DNA of 64,000 nt. It comes from Sphingorhabdus pulchriflava (GTDB lineage: Bacteria > Pseudomonadota > Alphaproteobacteria > Sphingomonadales > Sphingomonadaceae). Shown piece after piece: positions 28,105 to 36,601 of this stretch. How positions within the stretch are numbered: the first letter of the stretch is position 1; every line of letters begins with the position of its first letter. The stretch spans positions 622,595 to 686,594 of the forward strand of contig NZ_QRGP01000002.1 of NCBI RefSeq assembly GCF_003367235.1, in the 5' to 3' direction. The notes beneath the pieces were generated by a model. That model worked only from the letters and a program-made list of their open reading frames with translations, did no database searches and was not told the DNA's origin. A program made the translations under genes and the position numbers.

Positions 28105-30369
28105 TCAGCCAATTTCCACGCCTTGTTTGCTGGCCCAGTTCGATATTTCCTGTCGGAAATTTGCGGTTGGATTGGAGAGCAATTCTTCGATAAATCCTTC
28201 GACGTCTGCCATATTGGTCGAACGAACCATGGCTTTCACGGCCCCGACTGCGGCAGGCGTGATCGAAAGGCGGTCGATGCCTATTCCCATCAACGCCAAA
28301 GCCTCAAGCGTACGTCCTCCCATTTCACCGCAAACCGCAAGATCAACTTTGTGCTCGCGGCAGGCCAAAACCACTCGGCGTATAAATCGCAATATGGCGG
28401 GACTTAGCCAGTCATAACGTTCGGCCAAACGAGGGTCGGCGCGATCCGCGGCGAAAAGAAACTGGGTCAGGTCGTTGGTTCCAATCGACAGGAAATCGAT
28501 TTTGGGAAGCAGGACGTCGAGCACTTCGGCAAGCGCCGGAACCTCGAGCATCGCGCCGTAGCGGATGCGCGAGGGCAATTGTTTCTTCCGACTTGCCAAA
28601 TATTCCAACTGTGTTTCAAATACCTGCTTGGCCGCGTCAAATTCCCAAGGTTCCGATACCATCGGAAACATGACGTTCAAATTCCGGCCTGCTGCGGCTT
28701 CCAAAAGCGCCCGCGCCTGCGCCTTCATCAGCCCTTCCTGATCGAGTGCCAGTCGAAGCGCGCGCCATCCAAGCGCCGGATTCTCTTCCTCGTCAGACAC
28801 ATGTTTCAGATATGGAAGCGCCTTATCCCCACCGACATCAATCGTGCGGAATACCACCGGCTTGTCGCCAGCAGCGTCAAGGACCTCCCGGTAGAAACGT
28901 TGCTGACGTTCCCGTTGTGGAAGAGTTGCTGAAATCAGAAACTGGAATTCCGTACGGAAAAGGCCGATGCCTTCGGCACCCGAAAGGCCAATGGCCAGCG
29001 CATCATCGCGCAACCCGGCATTGATCATCAAAGTAACTTTTTTGCCATCTTTGGTAACCGAGGGTTCGTCGCGTAATGCGGCGTAGCGGGCTTTCTTTTT
29101 CTGCCGGTCGGCAAGCTCGCTGGAAAATGCCTGCTGAACGGCAGCTGCCGGGCGGACGATGACAGTTTTTTCGTCCGCGTTGAGCAGCAGCATGTCGCCA
29201 TCGAGGATTGTCTGGCGCACGCCTGCCACGCGACCGAGCACCGGAACACCCATCGCCCGGGCGACGATTGTGACATGCGCGGTCAGCGAGCCTTCTTCAA
29301 GTATGACCCCGCGCAGCCGTCTTTTGTCATATTCGAGCAGTTCAGCAGGACCAAGGTTGCGGGCGACAAGAATCGAATCCTGTTTCAGGCCCAGTTGCGC
29401 AGCAGTGCTCATCTGCCCCGAAACAATCCGCAGCAGACGGTTGGACAGATCTTCCAGATCGTGCATGCGATCGGCGAGCAAAGGGTCATCAATCTGCCGC
29501 ATCCGCATCCGGGTGCGTTGCTGTACACGCTCAATGGCGGCTTCAGCGGTTAGGCCGCTGTCGATCGCTTCGTTGATGCGCCGCGACCAGCCTTCATCAT
29601 AGGCGAACATCTTATAGGTCGCCAAAATTTCCTCATGCTCACCGCCGGCTCCGAATTCGGCCATATTCGCCATGCGGTCGATCTGCTCGCGCATCTTGTC
29701 AAAAGCTGAATAGACCCGCGCCCGCTCCGCCTCTGTATCTTCGGCAACGGTATGTTCGATCCGGACATTGGGCTGGTGAAAAATTGCAGTGCCTGCTGCC
29801 ACACCCGACACAAGCGGCAAGCCGGTCAACACGACGGTACCGATCTGGCTGCTGCCAATGGTTCCGGCTTCGTCGATCAGGCCTGCGTAAGCAATCAGCT
29901 CGGACAAGACCATTGCGGTGGTCTGCAGCGCCTCAATTTCAACTTCGGCATATTTGCGCGGATCTGCATGCTGAACGGCCAATACGCCAACCGCCCTTTC
30001 GGATCGAACGATCGGAACGCCAGCAAAACTGTGAAAGCGTTCTTCGCCGGTTTCGGGCATATAGCGGAAAGCGGGATGGGCGGCAGCCTCATCCAGATTC
30101 AGCGTTTCGACATTTTCGGCTATTGTTCCGACAAGTCCCTCACCAAAGCCAAGACGGGTGACGTGCACAGCGTCCTGATTCAGGCCTCGTGTGGCGTAAA
30201 GTTCCAAAACGCCATCGCGAAGCAAATAGATCGAGCACACCTCGCTCGACAGTGCTTCGCCGATAATATTGACGACCTGATTGAGTTTCGCCTGCGCATG
30301 ATTGCCCGATGCCATCACCTCGTGCAGGCCGGTCAAAATGTTACGTGCGGCTATAGCTGCGCTTTCCAT
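28105..30369 (-). CDS. ptsP: PEP-protein phosphotransferase of the nitrogen PTS (enzyme I-Ntr)
   Basis: 754 aa. A GAF domain (about 15-155) precedes the enzyme I part. The phospho-histidine is in SLTAHVTIVARAMGVP (about 365), and the PEP-binding C-terminal barrel includes GIGLFRTEF (about 473) and the signature region around FLSIGTNDLTQFLFAADR. It starts the Ntr phosphorelay (EI-Ntr to NPr to EIIA-Ntr) that senses nitrogen/PEP status through glutamine. NPr and EIIA genes are not in the window. Confidence 0.95.
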   Translation of the reverse strand: MESAAIAARNILTGLHEVMASGNHAQAKLNQVVNIIGEALSSEVCSIYLLRDGVLELYATRGLNQDAVHVTRLGFGEGLVGTIAENVETLNLDEAAAHPAFRYMPETGEERFHSFAGVPIVRSERAVGVLAVQHADPRKYAEVEIEALQTTAMVLSELIAYAGLIDEAGTIGSSQIGTVVLTGLPLVSGVAAGTAIFHQPNVRIEHTVAEDTEAERARVYSAFDKMREQIDRMANMAEFGAGGEHEEILATYKMFAYDEGWSRRINEAIDSGLTAEAAIERVQQRTRMRMRQIDDPLLADRMHDLEDLSNRLLRIVSGQMSTAAQLGLKQDSILVARNLGPAELLEYDKRRLRGVILEEGSLTAHVTIVARAMGVPVLGRVAGVRQTILDGDMLLLNADEKTVIVRPAAAVQQAFSSELADRQKKKARYAALRDEPSVTKDGKKVTLMINAGLRDDALAIGLSGAEGIGLFRTEFQFLISATLPQRERQQRFYREVLDAAGDKPVVFRTIDVGGDKALPYLKHVSDEEENPALGWRALRLALDQEGLMKAQARALLEAAAGRNLNVMFPMVSEPWEFDAAKQVFETQLEYLASRKKQLPSRIRYGAMLEVPALAEVLDVLLPKIDFLSIGTNDLTQFLFAADRADPRLAERYDWLSPAILRFIRRVVLACREHKVDLAVCGEMGGRTLEALALMGIGIDRLSITPAAVGAVKAMVRSTNMADVEGFIEELLSNPTANFRQEISNWASKQGVEIG

Positions 30370-30450
30370 GCCACCCGGTTAGCAGATGGCATGGGCGCTT
30401 GCGATACCCCAGCAGGTATCAACCGAAAAAATTACGTATGCATGCTTTTG

Positions 30451-30618
30451 TCAGGCCGACATCAGTTCCTGTGCCATTGCGTCTTTGAGCTGCAATTTCT
30501 GCTTTTTAAGGCGGTGGATCAAATCATCGTCGGGGTGAGGCCGGGTTTCTTCTCGTTCGAGTTGGGCTTCGAGTTCTGCATGTTTCAGGCGCAGGGCCGA
30601 CAGATGATTTTCGCTCAC
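30451..30618 (-). CDS. YdcH/DUF465 small protein
   Basis: 55 aa from GTG at 30618, which has GGAGA five bases upstream. Single coiled-coil hairpin: ENHLSALRLKHAELEAQLEREE, then HPDDDLIHRLKKQKLQLKD. The DUF465 family is widespread in proteobacteria and of unknown function. A homologous gene points the opposite way 200 bases downstream. Confidence 0.8.
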   Translation of the reverse strand: MSENHLSALRLKHAELEAQLEREETRPHPDDDLIHRLKKQKLQLKDAMAQELMSA

Positions 30619-30815
30619 CGCTATCTCCTTCTTGCTTGCCGCGAGGAGAGTCGATCCATTTCGACTCACCCGAGCCAAGGGGGAAAGTAAATCATGTTTT
30701 CCACAGGCTGTCTTGCGAAAAAGGGTCCAGTTTGTCGTAATCCAATTTCATTCTGGCGACATGCGTCAAGCGGGGCTATCACGCTGGCAAAACAGAACCA
30801 ACCATTTGGGGCGCC

Positions 30816-31013
30816 ATGAACGACGAAGGTATCCGGCAGCAAATTGAAGTGCTGAAAATCGAGCACCGCGACCTGGATGCATCGATTCTTGCGCTGCAGG
30901 AACGAGTTGTTCCTGATCAATTGCAAATTGCCCGTTTAAAACGCCGGAAACTGGCCTTGAAAGACAGGATTATGGCGTTGGAAGACCAGTTAGTGCCTGA
31001 CATAATTGCCTGA
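30816..31013 (+). CDS. YdcH/DUF465 small protein
   Basis: 65 aa, two helices forming an antiparallel coiled coil: IRQQIEVLKIEHRDLDASILAL and QLQIARLKRRKLALKDRI, the conserved 'LKkrKLaLKDri' end of DUF465. It is the divergent partner of the 30618 gene, and the two share a 197-base intergenic region. Confidence 0.8.
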   Translation: MNDEGIRQQIEVLKIEHRDLDASILALQERVVPDQLQIARLKRRKLALKDRIMALEDQLVPDIIA

Positions 31014-31131
31014 AAAATAGTATTAATATAGCTTAAGGTTAACGTGTCATGATGGAACATGTGCCTGAACGCAGTGGAAAAGTCAGAAATAGCGGCTGCC
31101 AGAATCAGTAATTGTCTGCCATTCTGCTGAA

Positions 31132-31581
31132 ATGCAGGACCTGCAATATCAATTGACCCCGAAATTGATCGACAGTCTCTATACCGAAGCGATGGTGCTG
31201 GCGGACGAGGCGAGATCCTATTTCGACAGTGACCGGACCCGGCAGATCAGCTCTGCCGAGGTTGCCGTGGCATTTTCTTGCGAGTCACTGAAGGTCACAA
31301 CCCGACTGATGCATGTCATCGCGTGGTTGCTCAATCAAAAGGCGATCCGGGCAGGTGAAATCCACCCTAGTGATTCGTTGCGTGAGCTTGACGAGCTTGG
31401 CTATGCGCCTGCTACAGACGATTGGATGGTTGGCCGTATGCCCGACGAGGCCCAATCGTTAATTACCGCCAGCGAGGATCTTTACTATCGCGTTCAGCGC
31501 GTCAGCAGCAATGTTTATGGCTCGAATGAAGAAGTACCGGCGCCCCACAGGATGATCGAAAAGCTGCGCCAAGCCTTCTGA
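31132..31581 (+). CDS. rcdA: RcdA-like protein (DUF1465), CtrA-degradation adaptor
   Basis: 149 aa. The helical DUF1465 fold is recognised by YTEAMVLADEARSYFD (about 17), CESLKVTTRLMHVIAWLL and a DDWMVGRMPDEAQSLI centre. In Caulobacter RcdA is an adaptor that helps ClpXP degrade CtrA during the cell cycle. The C-terminal tail, which in Caulobacter is disordered and adaptor-specific, is short and basic here. Upstream at 31023-31043 three TTAA boxes lie close together. Confidence 0.8.
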   Translation: MQDLQYQLTPKLIDSLYTEAMVLADEARSYFDSDRTRQISSAEVAVAFSCESLKVTTRLMHVIAWLLNQKAIRAGEIHPSDSLRELDELGYAPATDDWMVGRMPDEAQSLITASEDLYYRVQRVSSNVYGSNEEVPAPHRMIEKLRQAF

Positions 31582-31621
31582 TTTGCGCGCCGATTACTCA
31601 AATCGGAAAGTTTTGCAATCG

Positions 31622-32725
31622 ATGGGGCGTGACCTGGAGGCGTCAGCACCTTATATGGCGCGCATGACCGATGTGACATCCACCAAGGCAAAAGCGTTCG
31701 AGGACAATGACCTTATCCGCGAAGCCGCAGCGCTGACTCGAGAATTCAGCATTGCTAAACCTGGCATCTACTGGCCCGACTTTCTTGGGTCGGCGCTGGT
31801 CGGCTATATTGGTCTGTATTTCGCGATGTCTGGATCGTCATTGGTAATCCAGTTTGCAGGTGCTGCAATCGCGATTACCTTCCTCTACCGCGCTGCGCTA
31901 TTCATCCATGAAATCACGCATATGAAGCGCGATCATGTGCCGGGCTTCCGCTGGGTGTGGAATTTTCTGGTCGGAATCCCGATGCTGATTCCGTCCTTCA
32001 CCTATGAAGACACCCACAACCAGCACCATTCAAAGATGCGTTATGGAACCGATCGGGACCCGGAATATCTGCCACTTGCACTGATGAAGCCGCATATGCT
32101 GGTTTTCTTCATGGCAGTCGCTGCTTTGGGCTCGATCGGGTTTCTGTTCAGATTTGCGGTTCTTTCGCCGCTGTCCCTGATCAGTCCCTGGATCAGACGA
32201 GAAACCGTTGCGCGTTTTTCGACCTTGTCGATAAACCCCTCCTATCGCCGCGCATTGCCCGAAGGAGAGTTTCGCCGCGACTGGATAATCATGGAAACCG
32301 GAGCAAGCCTGTGGTCTATCGGTGTGCTGACGGCGGTTGCGATCGGCTGGATCCCGCTAAACGCGTTCCTGATTTATCTTACCATTGTCGCCGCAGCCTT
32401 GGTGCTGAACCAAGTCCGCACTCTGGTAGCGCATTTGTGGGAAAATGATGGCGAGGTGTTAAGCGTTACCGAGCAATATCTCGACAGCGTCAATGTGCCG
32501 CCGCCGGGGATTATGGGCGAGTTCTGGGCACCGGTTGGCCTGCGCTATCATGCACTGCATCATCTGGTACCCAGCGTGCCTTATCATGCCTTGCCAGAAG
32601 TTCACCGCCGCCTTGCTTCCAAATTCGGCGATGGCAGCAATTATGACAAGGCGAATTATCCCAATCTTCGCGGATTGCTGGCACGGCTGGTGGCGTCTTC
32701 CGTCAGTGGAGGAAAGTCGTCTTAA
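31622..32725 (+). CDS. membrane fatty acid desaturase family protein
   Basis: 367 aa from ATG 31622; an alternative TTG at 31583 would abut the rcdA stop. Histidine boxes characteristic of the diiron desaturase/hydroxylase family are HEITHMKRDH (about 94-103), HNQHHSKM (about 131) and HALHHLVPSVPYH near the C-terminus. Hydrophobic segments surround them. It introduces double bonds or hydroxyls into acyl chains or carotenoid-like lipids. The 3' end overlaps the convergent peptidase gene by four bases. Confidence 0.85.
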   Translation: MGRDLEASAPYMARMTDVTSTKAKAFEDNDLIREAAALTREFSIAKPGIYWPDFLGSALVGYIGLYFAMSGSSLVIQFAGAAIAITFLYRAALFIHEITHMKRDHVPGFRWVWNFLVGIPMLIPSFTYEDTHNQHHSKMRYGTDRDPEYLPLALMKPHMLVFFMAVAALGSIGFLFRFAVLSPLSLISPWIRRETVARFSTLSINPSYRRALPEGEFRRDWIIMETGASLWSIGVLTAVAIGWIPLNAFLIYLTIVAAALVLNQVRTLVAHLWENDGEVLSVTEQYLDSVNVPPPGIMGEFWAPVGLRYHALHHLVPSVPYHALPEVHRRLASKFGDGSNYDKANYPNLRGLLARLVASSVSGGKSS

Positions 32726-34071
32726 TCAGCCTTTTCTCTACTCAAACGCGTCATCAAAATCGCGGCCCGTTTGGCCTGTCGCTTGATGCTGTCGAGATCG
32801 ACCGTCTCGCCCGGGGCATGATCGCCGCGGCTGTAGGTGCCCAAGCCTGCTAGCCCATCGACATCATTGGCTACAAAGCTGATATCGCCTGCGCCGCGCT
32901 TGAGCGGGTCGAGCGCAGGCATCTCGGTTAACCCCATGTCGCGATTTACTTCGTTCAATCTGTCGAGCAGGGCTTTGTTGCCAGAGGTCGGCGCCATAGC
33001 GGGATAGGCGCCCGGATCGAAGCTGATTTTGGCGCTGGTCAACGGGGCTGATTCAGCAACAATCGCCAGCATTTTTGCCTTCACACGTGCCGTCTGCTCC
33101 TCGGACAAGGTACGGAAGTCGCCACGGGCCAGCGCGATGCCCGGAATGATATTAGTCTTGCCTGCGGCGGTCGCTCGGATTCCGCCTACGTCAAGTGCGG
33201 CCTCTTGCCCCGCTGCAATGAGGCCGACATTGAAAGTCAAATTGGGCTCGGGCAGCTCTGTGCGGAAGCGGTGGATGATACGCGCCAGCTCGAACGCAGC
33301 GCCATCACCATAGGTTTCGCTGAAGATCAGCGAGCTGTGGCCAGTCTTGCCAGTTACTTCCAGTTTCCAACTGTTCGAGGAACGCCGGGCAACGGAACCC
33401 ATGTCGCGGCCATTGTCGCGTACCAGCCCTTCGAAATCGAGCGCGACATCGGCGCGCTTACCGGCTGCAATCAAAGGCGCTCGGGTGATCTCGATAGGAT
33501 CGCCGGCATCCTCTTCGTCGCCGGTCATGTGGATTTCGATATTGGCGTCTTTGAGTGTTCCTGCCGCCTTCATCGCGCGCAATGCTGCGACGATCACCGT
33601 CATCCCGCCCTTATCGTCTCCAGCACCCGGGCCTTCGGCTTCATCGGTGCCACCTGACTTCTTGCGGACGAATTTCTGGAACGGGCTGTCGGGTTCGAAA
33701 ACGGTATCCAGATGCGCAACGAGCAACAGGCGTTTGGTGCCCTTTTTGCCTTGCTTGGTCGCAACCAGATGTCCTGCACGGCCTGCCGCCGTCATATCTA
33801 GCCATTCCAGCCTGAAACCCAGCGGCTCCAGTTCGGCGCGCATCATGTCGCCGATCTTGCGCACGCCCTCAAAGTTCATTGAACCTGAATTCTGGTTTAC
33901 CAGTTTTTCAAGTAAAGCGACCGAGCGTTCATACTCCGCATCGACAGTCGCGGCCATCTTCACCTCGGCTTTGCTCAATTGCGCAAAGGCTGGCGCTGAA
34001 AAGGCGAGCGCCAGCCCCGCACCCATGAGGGTGAGGGACTGGCGCACATTTTTCGTCACGCGAAAGCTCAT
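32722..34071 (-). CDS. secreted M20 metallopeptidase (carboxypeptidase G2-like)
   Basis: 449 aa. A signal peptide covers about residues 1-30 (GAGLALAFSAPAFAQ). Zinc ligands and catalytic residues of M20 appear as LLVAHLDTVF (His, Asp, near 125), GPGAGDDKGG (Asp, about 153), MTGDEEDAGD (Glu-Glu, about 186) and GDHAPGE near the end. It probably hydrolyses exported C-terminal amino acid conjugates or dipeptides in the periplasm. It overlaps the upstream aldehyde dehydrogenase gene by ATGA. Confidence 0.88.
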   Translation of the reverse strand: MSFRVTKNVRQSLTLMGAGLALAFSAPAFAQLSKAEVKMAATVDAEYERSVALLEKLVNQNSGSMNFEGVRKIGDMMRAELEPLGFRLEWLDMTAAGRAGHLVATKQGKKGTKRLLLVAHLDTVFEPDSPFQKFVRKKSGGTDEAEGPGAGDDKGGMTVIVAALRAMKAAGTLKDANIEIHMTGDEEDAGDPIEITRAPLIAAGKRADVALDFEGLVRDNGRDMGSVARRSSNSWKLEVTGKTGHSSLIFSETYGDGAAFELARIIHRFRTELPEPNLTFNVGLIAAGQEAALDVGGIRATAAGKTNIIPGIALARGDFRTLSEEQTARVKAKMLAIVAESAPLTSAKISFDPGAYPAMAPTSGNKALLDRLNEVNRDMGLTEMPALDPLKRGAGDISFVANDVDGLAGLGTYSRGDHAPGETVDLDSIKRQAKRAAILMTRLSREKAD

Positions 34072-35492
34072 GCAGGTAGGCCGCTGATCGCTTTCACTTC
34101 CATGAAGTCCTTAAGGCCGAACAGGCCGGCTTCACGGCCGTTGCCCGACTGCTTGTAGCCACCAAAGGGAGCACCGGGTGCCGGGCCCCAATTGTTGATT
34201 GCAACCATGCCAGCGCGCAGCTTCGGTGCAACTTCAGCGGCCTTGGCTGGATCGCCGGAAACCACAGCCGACAGGCCATATTCGGTATCGTTGGCGATGG
34301 CGATTGCCTGGTCGAGATCGTCATAGGCCATGATCGTAGCAACCGGGCCGAACACCTCTTCCTTGGCGATGCGCATATCCGGCGTTACGCCAGAGAATAC
34401 CGTCGGCTTGATGTAATAGCCGCGGTTGAGATCAGCCGGGCGGTCGGTGCCGCCGGTTTCGAGCGTCGCGCCTTCATCAATCGCCGACTGAATCAGACCC
34501 TGGATCTTCTCATATTGCGCCTTGTTGACCACGGGTCCGATATGCGCGCCTTCCTGCAGCGGGTCGCCAACCTTGGTGCCTTCGAACATCGCCTTGACGA
34601 AATTGGCGGCTTCCTGCGCGCGGTCTTTCTGAACAAGGATACGAGTCGGTGCGATGCAGCTTTGGCCGCTGTTGATGAGAACGCCCTGCACCGTCGGCGG
34701 CAGAACTTCTTCGAACTTCGCGTCGGGAAGCACCACGTTCGGTGACTTGCCACCCAGTTCCTGGTGGACGCGTTTCACGGTATCGGCCGCTGCCTTGGCG
34801 ACGAGGATACCTGCACGGGTCGAACCGGTGAAGCTGACCATGTCGATATCCGGATGCGCCGAAATCGCCGCACCAACCGTCGGGCCGTCACCCTGAACGA
34901 GGTTGAACACGCCCGGCGGAACGCCTGCAGCGTCCATGACTTCGGCGAAAATAGCCGCGTTGCCTGGGCATTCTTCCGAAGGCTTCAGCACCATCGTATT
35001 GCCGGCAGCAATGCAGGGTGCAACCTTCAAGGCAATCTGGTTCAGCGGCCAGTTCCACGGCGTGATCAGGCCGACGACGCCAATGGGTTCATAGACGACG
35101 GTGTTCGCACCGTGCTGTTCCTTGAAGGCAAAATTTTCGAGCGCTGGTAGCGTGCCCAGAAAACCGCCTAGGCCTGCCGGGGCCTGTGCCATGGTCGCGA
35201 AGCTGACAGGCGCGCCCATTTCGGCGGCCATCGATTTAGCGAAATCGGGAATGCGCTTTTTATATTCCTCGATGATACGGTTCATCAGCGCGATACGTTC
35301 TTCGCGGCTGGTCTGGCTGAAGGTCTTGAATGCCTCACGTGCAGCTGCGACGGCTGCGTCGACATCCGCCTGCGTGCCGAGCGTGATTTCGGTGCATGCT
35401 TCTTCGGTCGAGGGGCTGATAACCTCGTGGCGCTTGCCACCGATGCTGTCGACCCATTTGCCGTTGATATAGTGCTTCAGATAGCTGTCCAT
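34068..35492 (-). CDS. NAD(P)-dependent aldehyde dehydrogenase
   Basis: 474 aa. Catalytic cysteine is in NSGQSCIAPTRI (about 277), the general-base glutamate in HQELGGKSPNVV, and FTGSTRAGI near 220 binds the cofactor. It oxidises an aldehyde to the acid and feeds a secreted peptidase in the same unit. The substrate is unknown; the promoter region carries one of the repeated TTAATC-type palindromes at 35578. Confidence 0.92.
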   Translation of the reverse strand: MDSYLKHYINGKWVDSIGGKRHEVISPSTEEACTEITLGTQADVDAAVAAAREAFKTFSQTSREERIALMNRIIEEYKKRIPDFAKSMAAEMGAPVSFATMAQAPAGLGGFLGTLPALENFAFKEQHGANTVVYEPIGVVGLITPWNWPLNQIALKVAPCIAAGNTMVLKPSEECPGNAAIFAEVMDAAGVPPGVFNLVQGDGPTVGAAISAHPDIDMVSFTGSTRAGILVAKAAADTVKRVHQELGGKSPNVVLPDAKFEEVLPPTVQGVLINSGQSCIAPTRILVQKDRAQEAANFVKAMFEGTKVGDPLQEGAHIGPVVNKAQYEKIQGLIQSAIDEGATLETGGTDRPADLNRGYYIKPTVFSGVTPDMRIAKEEVFGPVATIMAYDDLDQAIAIANDTEYGLSAVVSGDPAKAAEVAPKLRAGMVAINNWGPAPGAPFGGYKQSGNGREAGLFGLKDFMEVKAISGLPA

Positions 35493-35577
35493 GTCTCTCT
35501 CCTTATGTCCCAGCGAGTCGCGAAAGCGAGGCTTCGGTTTTGATTTGGGACTTTTTCCGCCAAGGTCAACCGGCGTT

Positions 35578-35593
35578 TCAATCGCGCGATTAA
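35578..35593. promoter_or_regulatory. candidate operator, TTAATC-N4-GATTAA copy 2
   Basis: TCAATC-GCGC-GATTAA, one mismatch from the palindrome, about 85 bases upstream of the aldehyde dehydrogenase ATG on the minus strand. A small GCC-GAGG/CCTC-GGC hairpin (35598-35617) follows, with an A-run before it and a short T-run after it. The rest of 35493-35953 shows no convincing gene. Confidence 0.4.
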
Positions 35594-35953
35594 AAAAGCC
35601 CGAGGTTTGCCTCAGGCCTTTCGACCAAACGAGACGGGGACGGGCTAGAATTTCCCTGATACAGCCGATGCCAGGAGCGAAATCTAAGCCTGTTCAAGCT
35701 TGAAGGTTTTGCGGTTTTCGGTGCAAGGCTGCAACAGCGGCGGCGCGGATCAATGCATGCGGTCGTTTAGCCATCCCGCGAACAGTGTGTCGGTATCCCC
35801 AATTCATGGGATGGCGGCAGGACCGGTGACGTCCTATTCGGGGGCCGTCCGCTTCTGTCACGATACGCGACCCATTGTGACGGAAGCGGACGAAATCTGC
35901 GGCGGCTAAATGGTCCATTGTCTAGTCGACCGGTTAGTGGGACAGTCGCCTGC

Positions 35954-36601
35954 ATGATCCGTACCGCCATCATCGAAGACGATCCGCGCATCTCCGCAGA
36001 TATTGCCGAGGTAATCCGGCAGGCTGACGATGTTGAACTGGTCGCTTCTGCAGGCTCGGTCGCAACCGGCTGCAAATTGATCGACGAAGGCGGCTTTGAT
36101 GTTCTGGTATGCGATCTCGGATTGCCCGACGGCGACGGTGCCACGCTCATCCGCAAGGCCGCGGCGCAATATCCGGACATTGATATCCTCGTGCTCACCA
36201 TGTTCGCCGATCATCACAAGGTGCTCGACGCCATCCGCGCTGGTGCGCGTGGTTACCTTTTGAAGGATCAGAAATTGGGTGAATGCGTCGCCGCGATCCG
36301 CGAGGTACGCAACGGCGGCTCGCCCATCAGCCCGATCATCGCCCGATTGTTGCTGAAGGAGCTCGCTCCCCAAGAAGCTGTGCCCGCCTCGACCAGCGAA
36401 GAGCCGCTGTCTGATCGGGAAAAGGAAACCTTGCACCTGCTTTCGCGCGGATTTACCTATTCGGAATGCGCGGAATTGATGGGTATTTCGCAGCATACGG
36501 TGGGCACGCATGTCAAACATATCTACCGCAAGCTTGAGGTCAATTCGCGCGCCGAAGCAGTATTTGAGGCGTCGAACAGGGGCATGCTTGATATTCGTTA
36601 G
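35954..36601 (+). CDS. NarL/LuxR-type response regulator
   Basis: 215 aa from ATG 35954 (MIRTAIIEDDPRIS). The receiver has EDD at 8-10, the phosphoacceptor aspartate in VCDLGLPDGDG (about 55), and a conserved Lys in YLLKDQKLGE. The C-terminal LuxR HTH is LSDREKETLHLLSRGFTYSECAELMGIS and THVKHIYRKLEV. It binds DNA as a phosphorylated dimer. The partner kinase gene starts inside its last codons. Confidence 0.92.
   Translation: MIRTAIIEDDPRISADIAEVIRQADDVELVASAGSVATGCKLIDEGGFDVLVCDLGLPDGDGATLIRKAAAQYPDIDILVLTMFADHHKVLDAIRAGARGYLLKDQKLGECVAAIREVRNGGSPISPIIARLLLKELAPQEAVPASTSEEPLSDREKETLHLLSRGFTYSECAELMGISQHTVGTHVKHIYRKLEVNSRAEAVFEASNRGMLDIR

Noticed and set aside
35491..35703. 70-aa plus-strand frame between aldehyde dehydrogenase and response regulator
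   Set aside because: Overlaps the aldehyde dehydrogenase promoter and palindrome, with biased composition and no ribosome site.
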